Source: Brachionus koreanus
Lineage: Eukaryota; Rotifera; Eurotatoria; Ploima; Brachionidae
Direction of reading: 5' to 3'
DNA length: 64,000 bases
Assembly: GCA_016987375.1 (NCBI GenBank)
Contig: PJRA01000263.1
Span: forward strand, 4,515,127-4,579,126
In this document: piece after piece, positions 11,282 through 21,924 of the stretch
How the letters are laid out: every line of letters starts with the position of its first letter
Position numbering within the stretch: position 1 is the first letter of the stretch
Notes under the pieces: generated by a model
Database searches by the model: none
Told to the model about the DNA's origin: nothing
Seen by the model: only the letters and a program-made list of their open reading frames with translations
Position numbers and translations under genes: made by a program

Positions 11282-13477
11282 TTAAAAACTGGACATTAAT
11301 TCTAAGTATTGATCGAATTCATTGTATTGATCATCAAAATCACTAAAAGAATATTGATTAAAATTTTCAATTCCTTTTAAAAATTGAATTTGGTCATAAT
11401 TTTGGTTTTTAATTAACTCTTCATTTTGGATGCTATAATTCTGTGCAAATTTTCCAAGCAAATCGGGTAGCTCAATCCCATACTCTGTCGCCTTGTTAAT
11501 TAAGTTTGAGCATAAATCTTTACTATTTTTTCTATTTAGACTATTAAAATTTTTTTGTGTTAAATGATTATTATTCTTTTTTAAGTCAACAAAAGATGAA
11601 TATTTAGACGGAATTTGGTTTTTATTTTTCTCTTGAAGTGAATCTTTTAGTGAATCGCTTGAATTTTCATTGTTTGATTTAAACTGATTAGGTTTGAGAG
11701 TGTGATAGCTAAAGACACTTTTAGCAATAGGTCTTACAATGCTCATTTGCTTGTTTTTGTTTATTTTAATTTCACTCTTGGACTTTAGAGTAGTTGAAGC
11801 ATAAACTGGTTGTGAATTTTTTTTAAATTCACGCTCAAATTTGACCGATGATTCAATTTTTGAATTATCTTCTTTTGATTTATCATTTTGAAAAAAATTC
11901 CTCGTACTGAAAGCAGTAATAAAATTTTGTTTATTACTCAAATCTCCTAGACTCTCGATCTTAATCAAATCAAAAGTATCATAGCTACTTTGAGTTTCTC
12001 TATCTAAACAACTATTGTTCACATTGATATAATCTGATTTAGATTTGACCAATCTGTTTATGAAAGGCTTCTCATCTATTTTTTTCTGACTTAAATCCTT
12101 AAGATTGGATTTTTTTGCCTCCGAAAATGTATTTCTTTTGTGAATTTTTTTATTCTTGTCCAATACTTGCTGATTTTCAATTTTTTCAAAAATAACTTTC
12201 TTTCCTTTTAAATTTAAATTTTGTGTTGAAGACTTCTTAATGCTGGACTGTGGTTCAGTATCATTAACGGTCTCACATTTTATCGAGTCCGTAAAATCAC
12301 TCAGAGATGACAAGTCTGTTTTGTTATCGGATTGCTTAGACAAAGATTCAGAAAAACGACTTGAATTGCAATCAGTATTGATGTATACATTCTCAGAACT
12401 AGGCTTATTTTTTTTAAAAATTCCGCTTACTCCAATATTGGACTTACTTAAGCTTTTAAGTCGATTAAGTGAGCTTTGTTTTGATGATTGACTTTGTGCG
12501 GAGCTTAAACTACTATCTGAATTTACTTGTAGATTTTTACCTATTGTATCTGTCGACTGTATACCTGAATCGATTTCTTCTAAAATGCTCAAACCAGTCT
12601 CAATCGGTTTACCATTTGATTCTCCAGGCTTTCGTCTTTCAGTCAAAATCAATTTTGGCATTTTTTCATCTAAATTTTCATTCTCTTCTGAGGGTTTTAT
12701 TTTATTAAGTCGAAATTTAAGCTCATTTACGACAGCATCAAAGCTGTTTGCTGAATTTTGATCACCATTAGCCACTGATTTGTTCCCTCCTCTATTAAAT
12801 CTATTCAAATTCAAATTTGGTTTTGTTTTTAATAAGTTTAAATCTGTTGGAAGAGGTGGTGGAGGCGGAGGTGGCATGTTAATAGATGCTGGTAAAACCT
12901 TATTTGTCTCTACTTGTTTTCTAGATTCCTCAACAGCAACAAATTTATGCTCAATCTTTTTTTCGAATTTATCTATTCTAGAAATGCGTTCTTTTTTCTC
13001 GCAAGATTCATCAATTGGCCTGCACTGTTTAGAATCAGTTGTTTTATCATGTCCTGTGTTTAGACTTTTAGACCTAAAATTTTTGTTCAATGTGTCCGTT
13101 TTAACTCTCATGATTTCCATTTTGTCTTTTTTGGACATGGTATTAGAGAGTTTGAAATTATCAGTCATTAAATGAGCACTTTTTTCTAGACTCATTTCAT
13201 TTTTGCGTCTGAAAGTTTCATTGTTGCAGTTTGAGCACCAGTCGGATCTGGGCTTTTTTGATTTTACTGTTCTATTAATAGTTTGATGAGCACTCACAAT
13301 ATTGTTATTAACTCTCATGGTTCGATATCCATCGGCAAAATAAAATGAAGGGTCATATTGGTATAATTTGGCTGCAAAATCAACTTCAAAATGATTCTGG
13401 TTGAACATGTAAAGATCATTATAGTGATAATGATTGGGGACCATCTGAAATGGTATCAAGTTCCCAGGATAATACAT
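11282..13477 (-). CDS. Large disordered protein with poly-proline run, unknown family
   Basis: A 731-codon open frame on the minus strand. The longer frame to 13498 starts with a non-ATG codon; the first ATG is at 13475-13477. An acceptor-like TTACTAG sits just upstream, so a 5' exon may exist. The N-terminal 60 residues are aromatic (MYYPGNLIPFQMVPNHYHY) and probably folded. The rest is Ser/Lys/Asn-rich and low complexity, with one Cys pair (WCSNC), a run of eight prolines near residue 210 (MPPPPPPPPLP context), a short helix FDAVVNELKFRLNKIK just after it, and an acidic-aromatic C-terminus ending LELMSSF. Poly-proline followed by a short amphipathic helix recalls profilin/actin-binding scaffolds, but no family is recognised. 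Confidence 0.7.
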   Translation of the reverse strand: MYYPGNLIPFQMVPNHYHYNDLYMFNQNHFEVDFAAKLYQYDPSFYFADGYRTMRVNNNIVSAHQTINRTVKSKKPRSDWCSNCNNETFRRKNEMSLEKSAHLMTDNFKLSNTMSKKDKMEIMRVKTDTLNKNFRSKSLNTGHDKTTDSKQCRPIDESCEKKERISRIDKFEKKIEHKFVAVEESRKQVETNKVLPASINMPPPPPPPLPTDLNLLKTKPNLNLNRFNRGGNKSVANGDQNSANSFDAVVNELKFRLNKIKPSEENENLDEKMPKLILTERRKPGESNGKPIETGLSILEEIDSGIQSTDTIGKNLQVNSDSSLSSAQSQSSKQSSLNRLKSLSKSNIGVSGIFKKNKPSSENVYINTDCNSSRFSESLSKQSDNKTDLSSLSDFTDSIKCETVNDTEPQSSIKKSSTQNLNLKGKKVIFEKIENQQVLDKNKKIHKRNTFSEAKKSNLKDLSQKKIDEKPFINRLVKSKSDYINVNNSCLDRETQSSYDTFDLIKIESLGDLSNKQNFITAFSTRNFFQNDKSKEDNSKIESSVKFEREFKKNSQPVYASTTLKSKSEIKINKNKQMSIVRPIAKSVFSYHTLKPNQFKSNNENSSDSLKDSLQEKNKNQIPSKYSSFVDLKKNNNHLTQKNFNSLNRKNSKDLCSNLINKATEYGIELPDLLGKFAQNYSIQNEELIKNQNYDQIQFLKGIENFNQYSFSDFDDQYNEFDQYLELMSSF

Positions 13478-14144
13478 TCTGAGTTTATCTAGTAACAAAC
13501 AAATAAATAATCAAATGGGCTTTATTTATTTTAAAATCTATTTTATGTTGGGCCTTTACCTAGCCATATTATTTTTAATTGCATTCAAAATTAACAACTA
13601 AAAGACTCAGAGGTTCTATTTTATTATTAGCCTAGATAAGTCGGATTCCATTTTATTTGTTTCTTTTGGGTCATAATTAATTATAGTAAATAGAAATTTA
13701 TTCAATGAAAAAGAAAGAAATTCGATATGGTTCGAAGTGAGTTTGTCTTTCTCAAAAGTATTTTCAAGCTAACCTTAATGAAATTAACTGAGCGTAACGA
13801 AAGTATGGAGATACATCATTCACTTAGTTTGACAAAAAAATTGAAATAGATCTTTTTTTTAGGTCATGGAAAATTTTGAGCAGCAGAGAGCAAATAGTCA
13901 ATTTTAATAACATATAATTAAAATTTTATTAAGAAAATATTGGTAAAAGAAAAAATCCTTGGGCTGTTTGACATAGGTTTTGTATAGATTGACAATAATT
14001 GGAAATATTTGAATACTATTAAGCTATCATTGAATAAAACAAGAATAAAATCTTAAATTATATTTATTAATTTCGAGAAATATAAGTTTTTAAAAATACG
14101 TCGGTTTAAATATCTAGGCTGTTTGATTTAAATAGCTAGTTATT
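13478..14144. other. Intergenic, no gene seen
   Basis: Spacer between the disordered-protein gene and prefoldin 6, both transcribed from the minus strand. No coding signal was recognised; a small upstream exon of the disordered protein could hide here. Confidence 0.45.
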
Positions 14145-14692
14145 TTATTTTTTCATATTTTTTAGCTTTGCTTGTTGAAGTTGTTGTTGAATTTTGTTCA
14201 AGCTTTCTTTGAAATTTTCTTGTTTTGATTCGGTTTCTTTGATCAAATTGTCGTGTCGTTTACTTAAATTATGAGCTAATTAAACTTGAAATAGAGCGAG
14301 AAAATATACCTACATTTCGTTTTGAATATACTCTATACGCTTCTGTACTGTTTGTGTAGCCTCCACAAGATCTTGTTTCAACAAGACTGGACCAACAAGT
14401 TTGTAAATAACATCGTCTTTTTTCAACATGTCTAATTCCTGTTTAAACAATTATTAATTTTTGTCTTTGTAATTTAAATAGTTCTTAAATGTCTCACTTC
14501 TTTCACGAATTTATTTTCAGTCAACTGCGATTCCAATACCTGTCTCTGAGAAATATGCTTATTCAAGTCTATACAATTCAAACAAAAAAAGAAATTAATC
14601 TTTTGATTTTCCGATGCTCAAAAAAACTAACCAGATTGACTTTTCTGGAACTTTGTCAGCTCCTCTTCAAATTTCTTTTGAACAGTTTCCAT
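14145..14692 (-). CDS. PFDN6: Prefoldin subunit 6
   Basis: Four exons on the minus strand: 14632-14692, 14498-14568, 14314-14438 and 14145-14262. They join cleanly (phases 1, 0, 2) into a 124-residue protein, close to the usual length of about 129. The sequence follows beta-type prefoldin: an N-terminal coiled coil (METVQKKFEEELTKFQKSQS), QLTENKFVKEELDML, the beta-hairpin segment VIYKLVGPVLLKQDLVEA, and a C-terminal coiled coil rich in Gln/Lys. Prefoldin 6 is part of the heterohexameric cytosolic chaperone that hands unfolded actin and tubulin to the CCT chaperonin. Every exon is short and only the assembled reading reveals the gene. Confidence 0.92.
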
Positions 14693-15276
14693 TTGAGAAT
14701 TTTGTTAATCTATGAATTAGAATGATATTTAAGTCTGAAAATAAAGTAACATGCTTCGAATAAATATGCAGTTTAAATATTAATTTAAAAAATAAATGAA
14801 TGAAAAATATTTTTACATCTTAGCTACAGAATTATTGTTATAATAGAGGTTCATCGAATTGTGTCTGTGAAAAATTTAATTTTTAAGTTAACAAAAGAAC
14901 ATTTTTTTAAAATTATTTTCAAATTCATTAGTTAAATTTCTCAACATAATAAAAATATAGGTCTTTAAGTTAGTAGTATACTCTAAAGTCCCCATTTAGA
15001 TTTTAAACCAAAGATTAATTAGATCAATTAAGTTTTTGGGATTTTCTCGTCTTCTGCTACTTTTACTACAGAAGATACTTAATAATAGTTAAATTTCTTT
15101 GGTCAAGTTTAGCTTAACTAAACTGACAAAGCAGGAAGACTAACGTAATCCCGCTATAGTAGACTTTTCGTTTTTTTTTGTTTCTACAGACATTGTCAAG
15201 TCATTTGACTTGACTTTTAAAAGACTTTAAAACAACTTTTTTTTGAGTTTTCTACAAGATAAAACTTTTAAAAAAA
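14693..15276 (-). mobile_element. Spacer with possible retroelement 3' end before the gap
   Basis: No gene is seen. On the minus strand, about 15100-15170 contains GTCTACTATAGCGGGATTACG, followed by a stretch like the 3' tail of the retroelement remnant at 8940-8990 (tract CTATTATAGCAGGACGTCTAC). With the RT fragment on the far side of the gap (16207-16370), this suggests the unsequenced bases lie inside one antisense non-LTR element. Confidence 0.35.
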
Positions 15277-16206
15277 NNNNNNNNNNNNNNNNNNNNNNNN
15301 NNNNNNNNNNNNNNNNNNNNNNNNNNNNNNNNNNNNNNNNNNNNNNNNNNNNNNNNNNNNNNNNNNNNNNNNNNNNNNNNNNNNNNNNNNNNNNNNNNNN
15401 NNNNNNNNNNNNNNNNNNNNNNNNNNNNNNNNNNNNNNNNNNNNNNNNNNNNNNNNNNNNNNNNNNNNNNNNNNNNNNNNNNNNNNNNNNNNNNNNNNNN
15501 NNNNNNNNNNNNNNNNNNNNNNNNNNNNNNNNNNNNNNNNNNNNNNNNNNNNNNNNNNNNNNNNNNNNNNNNNNNNNNNNNNNNNNNNNNNNNNNNNNNN
15601 NNNNNNNNNNNNNNNNNNNNNNNNNNNNNNNNNNNNNNNNNNNNNNNNNNNNNNNNNNNNNNNNNNNNNNNNNNNNNNNNNNNNNNNNNNNNNNNNNNNN
15701 NNNNNNNNNNNNNNNNNNNNNNNNNNNNNNNNNNNNNNNNNNNNNNNNNNNNNNNNNNNNNNNNNNNNNNNNNNNNNNNNNNNNNNNNNNNNNNNNNNNN
15801 NNNNNNNNNNNNNNNNNNNNNNNNNNNNNNNNNNNNNNNNNNNNNNNNNNNNNNNNNNNNNNNNNNNNNNNNNNNNNNNNNNNNNNNNNNNNNNNNNNNN
15901 NNNNNNNNNNNNNNNNNNNNNNNNNNNNNNNNNNNNNNNNNNNNNNNNNNNNNNNNNNNNNNNNNNNNNNNNNNNNNNNNNNNNNNNNNNNNNNNNNNNN
16001 NNNNNNNNNNNNNNNNNNNNNNNNNNNNNNNNNNNNNNNNNNNNNNNNNNNNNNNNNNNNNNNNNNNNNNNNNNNNNNNNNNNNNNNNNNNNNNNNNNNN
16101 NNNNNNNNNNNNNNNNNNNNNNNNNNNNNNNNNNNNNNNNNNNNNNNNNNNNNNNNNNNNNNNNNNNNNNNNNNNNNNNNNNNNNNNNNNNNNNNNNNNN
16201 NNNNNN
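15277..16206. other. Assembly gap (930 N)
   Basis: Run of 930 undetermined bases. No content can be stated. Long open frames passing through it are artefacts. Confidence 1.
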
Positions 16207-16370
16207 TTACTACTCTCTGTTTCCTATCTTGTAGAAAATTTTCAAGCCACGCCAAAAGCTTACCGGTATCCTTAGCTCTTTAACTTGATCTTTAGTAGCT
16301 TAGGCGAAACGCGATCAAATGCCTTCGAGAAATCTAAAAATACTACCCCAGCATTGAATCCTCTAATATT
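16207..16370 (-). mobile_element. Non-LTR reverse transcriptase fragment at gap edge
   Basis: The minus strand reads GFNAGVVFLDFSKAFDRVSP and KLLKIKL, then after one frameshift LAWLENFLQDRKQRVV. This is RT motif A of LINEs (the catalytic Asp of the xxLDFSKAFDxV box) plus the following helix. It runs straight into the gap, so the rest of the RT core is probably in the N stretch. Confidence 0.75.
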
Positions 16371-16743
16371 TATTATACTTTAAACAAATCACAAAGCTAT
16401 TTTTTAAATAAACAGTAGGAAAGAAAAGCCAAATTCAGATTACATAGTCAATGATATGAACAAAATAAAATAAGCTAAATTGAAGTAAAAAAAAAGAAAA
16501 AAATTAAAGTTTATTATCATGCTTAATAATTATCACTAAAAAATTTTTTAATGTGAAAAATATTTAACATTATTATTTAATCAGAAAATTCTTTTTGCCT
16601 GTCTTTTAATTTTATCATAAATTCAAAATTAAAAAATTTAATAATCAATAAAGCATAAATTTGAATATTTAGAAACATATTTTTATTTGATAAAAATAAC
16701 AATAAATTAAATTAATAAGTTGGAAGTTGGATTTAATAGAAGA
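16371..16743. other. Intergenic, no gene seen
   Basis: AT-rich 3' flank of ALG2. No coding signal. Confidence 0.5.
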
Positions 16744-18030
16744 TTAATCATCTTTTTTTAAAGTTTCTCTGGTCATGTTATTTAATATAGTTTCAAAATT
16801 TTGTTGAAATGCTAAAAAAGAAAAACAATTAATGACCCGTTTACGACCTTCTTTACTCATCCAATTCTGTTTGGTTGGATCGATTATTATTTTTTCCATT
16901 GCATTGGCAAATTCAGTTGCATTCGGGCTAACTAAATATCCAGTTACATCATTTTTTACAGTTTCCAAAGGTCCTCCCGTGTTTGTAGCTATTACAGGTC
17001 TTTCACAATACATGGCCTCAATTGGCACTATACCAAAATGTTCATTAGTTGGTGTATAAACAAGACATATGGTTCTACGCATTAGTTGAATTTTTTGCTT
17101 ATCACTGATAGACCTCAAAAAGCTAATGTGACCAAGAAGATCAAATGATTTTGCAAGCCCAACTAATTCTTCGTAATGATTGATATTTTCTCCAACTCGA
17201 GGATCATATCCACCAGCCATAATTAAATGGCATGATTCCCAAGTTTCTTTATTCAGTTTATTTTTCAACTCATTCAGCGCTTTAATAGCCAATGCTAAAT
17301 CTTTTTTACGTTCATATCGATTTATGGATAAAAAAACAAATTTCTTGTCCGAAATTTTTTTCATTTCGAGCAAATTTGAATTTAATATTTGATTATTTTG
17401 ATCTATTTCATCTACCTTTTGCAAAGATTCAGTACTAAACTCATTGAGAAGTGAATCAAATTTTTCGGTATTCAAAGATGGATACAATACATCAATTTTT
17501 TTGTTCTTCAATTGAGTGAATGTTTGGTAGAAAATTTTTTTCGTAAATTCACTATTAACCAGAATTACATCAGCCATTCCAGTGGTGACCATTTCAATCC
17601 AATCTAAAGGCGCTCTATAAAATCGTTTTAAATAATTACGCCGGTCGTTGCACAAAAGTTGGTCTGGAAAATGACAATAGAACAATACTTTGTACCTGGC
17701 CCATTTGAATGCACAAACAGGCAGACTAATTTGGTCGCAAACAACAACGTCAAATTCAAGGTGACTAAAAAAAATTAACCAAACGGAGGCTAGAAACAAT
17801 TTGATGTAAGCCAGGAATGCATGAAAACGACCATAAATGTGACGAGGCCAAGAGCTAAACTTTACTAAGATTTCTAAATTTCTAGTATCTTCAAAGCAAT
17901 GATTTGAATCATAATGGTTTGTTAAAATGGTCACTTTGTGTCCGTTTGATTCGGCAGCTAAAGCTGTATCGACAATTAAACGTTCGGCTCCGCCAACTCC
18001 AAGATCAGGATGAACAAACAAAAGTCTCAT
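16744..18030 (-). CDS. ALG2: Alpha-1,3/1,6-mannosyltransferase ALG2
   Basis: A single-exon 428-residue protein, the usual length for the family. ALG2 adds the second and third mannoses to Man1GlcNAc2-PP-dolichol on the cytosolic face of the ER during N-glycan precursor assembly. It is a GT4, GT-B-fold enzyme. The N-terminal half starts FVHPDLGVGGAERLIVDTAL with the acceptor-binding GxGGAER loop, followed by VVVCDQISLPV and VLFYCHFPDQLL. The C-terminal half has FLSINRYERKKDLALAI and the nucleotide-sugar EX7E-type segment (EHFGIVPIEAMYCERPVIA) followed by TNTGGP. A hydrophobic stretch near residues 75-90 (AYIKLFLASVWLIFF) fits the membrane-associated N-terminal region. No frameshifts. Transcribed in the same direction as COPZ and XPO7. 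Confidence 0.96.
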   Translation of the reverse strand: MRLLFVHPDLGVGGAERLIVDTALAAESNGHKVTILTNHYDSNHCFEDTRNLEILVKFSSWPRHIYGRFHAFLAYIKLFLASVWLIFFSHLEFDVVVCDQISLPVCAFKWARYKVLFYCHFPDQLLCNDRRNYLKRFYRAPLDWIEMVTTGMADVILVNSEFTKKIFYQTFTQLKNKKIDVLYPSLNTEKFDSLLNEFSTESLQKVDEIDQNNQILNSNLLEMKKISDKKFVFLSINRYERKKDLALAIKALNELKNKLNKETWESCHLIMAGGYDPRVGENINHYEELVGLAKSFDLLGHISFLRSISDKQKIQLMRRTICLVYTPTNEHFGIVPIEAMYCERPVIATNTGGPLETVKNDVTGYLVSPNATEFANAMEKIIIDPTKQNWMSKEGRKRVINCFSFLAFQQNFETILNNMTRETLKKDD

Positions 18031-19227
18031 ATTTCTATTTTAAGTTTAATTAGTATTTTAATTTATGATGATGATTAATAAAGTTTTTAGTTTTTACATA
18101 AAGTTAAAAAAAATGAGCTCAAATTAGATATAAATGGTTTATTCAAACCAAACTTCAGAAGCTCTATGCAAAAAATTTTTAATTTTAAAGAAATTTTAAA
18201 ATTAGAAAATATACTTTTAATAAATTTCTTATTTTTCACTTTTTTTTTAAATTTATCTATGTTATTAGTATGTCTTTTTCAATAAAATAATAATTTTCAA
18301 TTTCCTAAATTTATTAAAGAAAAATTTTTGAAAAGTTGTTCTTACTAAAAATCTTATCTAAAAGACAAAGTTTTTAACTTTGAAATAACAATTGCAGAAT
18401 TTTCTTTTTAAAAATAATACAATTGTTACCTATGATTTTATATAATAGGCCTTCTATTCTAATCAATATTCTTGTTTGAAAAAAAAAAATTTTTTAAAGT
18501 CTATCTTGGGTGAACGTTCAATTCATAGAATTTTTTTCCTTAGAACTCATTTTTCAAATAAAAAATTTCATCAAAACAAAAAATCGTAGAATAGTTTGTT
18601 AAATCATTAATCTTCATATATTGTTTAAATTAAAATTTTTTATCAATTGAAATAATTTTTTCTACAGTAATAAAAAATAGATAAAATCAAAGTCAAATTT
18701 AGAAAATAACATTGATAGTGTAAAATTTGCTGCATGATATGAAATTTAAATTTTGGAGCCGAGCAATTTAACTATAAATTTTATTTTTTTTCCTAGCAAG
18801 GAAAAATTTGTTAATTGTTGATAGAAATTCTTTATTTTCCAATTTTTTCTGCTAATTTATCTGTGAAATTTAATTTAAGTTTTAATTAAATTGCTCTGCT
18901 CGGAGTTAATAATTTGTTCCAATCTTTACCCTAACATTGAAGATTAAGGCTACGGTTAAATGCATTGCATGTCTTTATATTAAAAAGATGTAAATATTTT
19001 ATAATAGAATTTTTTTTTCTAAAAAAGCGTATTCGCCAGAGTCTAAGATAAAATATAAAAAGTTTATAATTTAAAAGCTCTTAAAAGCTTTTTGTTATTA
19101 TATGTAAAATTTAAGTGAATTGTAAAATTTTATTTTTATAAAAAACTTCGAATCAAACAAACTAATTTTAAATAATATAACCATGGCTTTTTTGATTAAC
19201 ATTGAGGTCAATTCATTCACAAAAACT
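18031..19227. other. Intergenic, no gene seen
   Basis: Very AT-rich spacer between ALG2 and the downstream coatomer zeta gene. No coding or RNA signal was recognised. Confidence 0.55.
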
Positions 19228-19743
19228 TTATCTAAAATTGGACTTAAGCTGATCTTTAGCCATTTTAAAGACATCAAAAAGAGTTTGCTCTCCTAATGGT
19301 AAGTCGTTATCTCTGATACTAACTCTGTGTAAAACTGCCATAGGATCAATTTCTAGAATAATTCCGCTATCGCATATTTCATCCAACGCAAGAGTACAGG
19401 TGTCCATGTATTCAATCAAAGATTTTTTCTCTACTCCACGTTTAAGAATCATGCTTATAGTATCATAAAAACAATTAAGAACACTGACTAGAATTACTTC
19501 ATTCTCGTTTGTCGAGCCAATTACATAAAAATGTAGATCGACTATACTTCGGTAAACTATGGTTAAACCATCAATCATAATAATCTCTCCGTTAGCTTTG
19601 TATGTTTTGTTAAAAAGTTTTTTTTCAAATTCTCCCTTTTCTTTAGCCGATGAAAATGTTGAGTCGTAATATTTGCCCATAATACGGTTACCATCGTTGT
19701 CCAGTAAAATTATTCCTTTAATTATATATAATGATGGCTCCAT
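19228..19743 (-). CDS. COPZ: Coatomer subunit zeta, copy A
   Basis: An intronless 171-residue open frame. Zeta-COP is the small longin-fold subunit of the COPI coat (F-subcomplex with beta, gamma and delta) for retrograde Golgi-ER transport. Family marks: MEPSLYIIKGIILLDNDGNR at the N-terminus, FEKKLFNKTYKANGEI, GLTIVYRSIVDLHFYVIGST, SVLNCFYDTI, and PLGEQTLFDVFKMAKDQLK at the C-terminus. It is the more divergent of the two tandem copies: its terminus is SNFR where copy B keeps the family's WSILR-type end. 1.4 kb separates it from copy B, same strand. Confidence 0.95.
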   Translation of the reverse strand: MEPSLYIIKGIILLDNDGNRIMGKYYDSTFSSAKEKGEFEKKLFNKTYKANGEIIMIDGLTIVYRSIVDLHFYVIGSTNENEVILVSVLNCFYDTISMILKRGVEKKSLIEYMDTCTLALDEICDSGIILEIDPMAVLHRVSIRDNDLPLGEQTLFDVFKMAKDQLKSNFR

Positions 19744-21115
19744 TGTTTGTCGTAATGAATTTTTATTTTTAATTTTGGGAAAAAATTCCGGAAAAATTTA
19801 TTCTCGGCTATTTTTATAATTTCTAAAAAATTATAAAAATTTTTTAAAATAAAGTTTTTTCTAAATCCTAATTAATTTAGATTCTAAATTTTTCTAATAA
19901 CTTTTAAGTAATCTTTGAAGATGAAAAATATTTTAATCAATTCTATGTGTTTACTTAATCATACAAAATTAGACTGATATTTTTTCAAATTAGTATTTTT
20001 AATTTGTGGTTAATTTAACAATTTTTTAAGATGGCCAAGTAAAAGCATATTTTAATTAATTCATGAGTTATTTCTTTTTTATTTATAAAGATTTTAATAT
20101 GCCCCAAAAATAAATTCAATTAAGTTATTAAGTTTTTTGAGCTTTTGGTCGCAATTTATATACATTTACTTTCTTTCAAATTAAATTTTAAAATTTTAAA
20201 AATATAAATGATAATATTTGATGATTTAATTTAGATATATTTTTAGGAATTTTAGTAAGAGATCGTCTAAAATTAATTCTGCTACAAGCTAAAAGAAATT
20301 TAGAGCTATAAGATAGCTTGCCAGACATCGCATATTAACCACGAAGATTTATTTCAAGCATTAAGCAGTTGAAGAAGGAGAGCGATATCTAAAGTGGATA
20401 CCAGACCAGTATCATCGAAAATCAGAGCTTTATTTCACGATGAACTGCTGATTTTTGCGCATCTGTAAATGTGTGAATACTATTTTTTTAGATGACTACC
20501 AACTAATTCTAATCTAGTTTAGATGAAAAGTCATTGATTAATGAGATAACTGAATCATATAAAGCCATTTAAAATTTTTTTAAAATTTTATAGTTTCTAT
20601 TTTAGACAAGTTGTTGTCAATAGCCTATCTAGCTTCAATATTAAGCTATGTATGATGAAAACCATTCAGTCTTACTAATACTACTAATACCTTCGCTATC
20701 AATTTTTATCCCATCTCTTAAGCTATCATCTTTATTATCACACGATATGAGACCTGATCTGTTTGACAGCCCAATTAATAGCACACCAAAAAATTAGAAA
20801 AATTGTACAACTCACCGACAAAACATCGGATGAGTCTTGATTTATGATAGATAATTAAAAAGTGAAATGAATGGTAGGAAAATACGGTTTTGACGTCGTA
20901 TTTAAAAATGAATATTCATTAATTTTAATTTTAAATGTATTTTATTAGAGAAATCATATTCCCAAAATTATCTTTTAGCAGAAATGAAAAAATTCAAAGT
21001 GAGAATAAAATATCGAATGAATTATATGAAAAAAAAAAACAAATAATAAAATCTAAAACTCCCTAATTTAAAAATTTAAATTAAAGAAGCTTGAAAAATA
21101 AAATAATTCAATTAT
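19744..21115. other. Spacer between tandem COPZ genes
   Basis: No gene supported. A stretch at about 20250-20470 is less AT-biased than its surroundings and has a short plus-strand frame (ISKVDTRPVSSKIRALFHDE). It may be a decayed element, but it matches nothing I recognise. Confidence 0.4.
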
Positions 21116-21631
21116 TTATCTAAGGATCGACCACTTTAATTGATCTCTGGCTGATTTAACAACATCCATAACAGTCTGCTCTCCTAGTGGAACTTCATCT
21201 TTGAGACTAACTCTTTGCGAGATTGCTGATGGATCGGTCTCAAGCAATATTCCATTGTCGCATATTTCATCAATAGCTAATAAGACTGCATCCAAATGAT
21301 CAATCAAATACTTTTTTTCAATATTTCTACGCAAAATTTGATTGACTGAATCATACAGACAGTTCAAAACGCTGCTTAGCATTATTTCGTTATCATTTGT
21401 TGATCCGATTACATAAAAAAATACATCCACAATACTTCTGTAAACAATGGTCAAATTATCAAGCATAATTATCTCACCGTTCGCTTTGTGGGTCTTAGAA
21501 AATAATACCTTCTCAAATTCCATTTGTTCTTTAATGCTCGAAAATTGATTGTCAAAATACTTTCCAGCTAAGCGAATCCCATCATTGTCTAGAATCAAAA
21601 TCGCCTTTACAGTATACAATGAAGGCTCCAT
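21116..21631 (-). CDS. COPZ: Coatomer subunit zeta, copy B
   Basis: An intronless gene of 171 residues from the ATG at 21631; the longer frame to 21643 begins with TTG. It is the same length as copy A, and by eye well over half the positions match. It is closer to the animal consensus: MEPSLYTVKAILILDNDGIR, FEKVLFSKTHKANGEI, LTIVYRSIVDVFFYVIGSTN, SVLNCLYDSVNQILRRNIEK, EICDNGILLETDP, and a C-terminal DQLKWSILR. Same COPI role as copy A. The head-to-tail arrangement on one strand points to tandem duplication; the absence of introns in both suggests the ancestor was already intronless (possibly retroposed). Confidence 0.96.
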   Translation of the reverse strand: MEPSLYTVKAILILDNDGIRLAGKYFDNQFSSIKEQMEFEKVLFSKTHKANGEIIMLDNLTIVYRSIVDVFFYVIGSTNDNEIMLSSVLNCLYDSVNQILRRNIEKKYLIDHLDAVLLAIDEICDNGILLETDPSAISQRVSLKDEVPLGEQTVMDVVKSARDQLKWSILR

Positions 21632-21643
21632 TTTTAAACCCAA

Positions 21644-21924
21644 AAAATTCTAAATTAAATTTATAAATTTATTTACAAATTTTTTTTAAAACAAGCTTTA
21701 TTAACCAAATTTAATTTACGAGTTTTAAATCGTATTTTTAAATATTCTAAAACAATTTGATATAATAATTTTTATATGTAAATTATGATAATTGGATTTT
21801 TTAAATTACAAATTTTTACAGACTTAAAAATTAAAAAAAAAATTCTTAATATTAGAAGAATTAACCGAAACTTAATTTAAATGGTTTTGATTTATTTTTA
21901 AAAATAATGCTCAGCTTTTTAATC
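21644..21924. other. Short spacer
   Basis: About 280 bases between the XPO7 stop and the COPZ copy B start, same strand. AT-rich, no feature seen beyond presumed 3'/5' untranslated sequence. Confidence 0.5.

Noticed and set aside
12240..13175. Plus-strand frames including one with a Gly run (GGGGGGG)
   Set aside because: Mirror-strand shadow of the disordered-protein gene; the Gly run is the complement of its proline codons.
15227..16283. Open frames of over 340 codons on both strands
   Set aside because: They consist almost entirely of undetermined bases in the assembly gap.
16832..17392. Plus-strand frames across ALG2
   Set aside because: Shadows of the ALG2 coding sequence.
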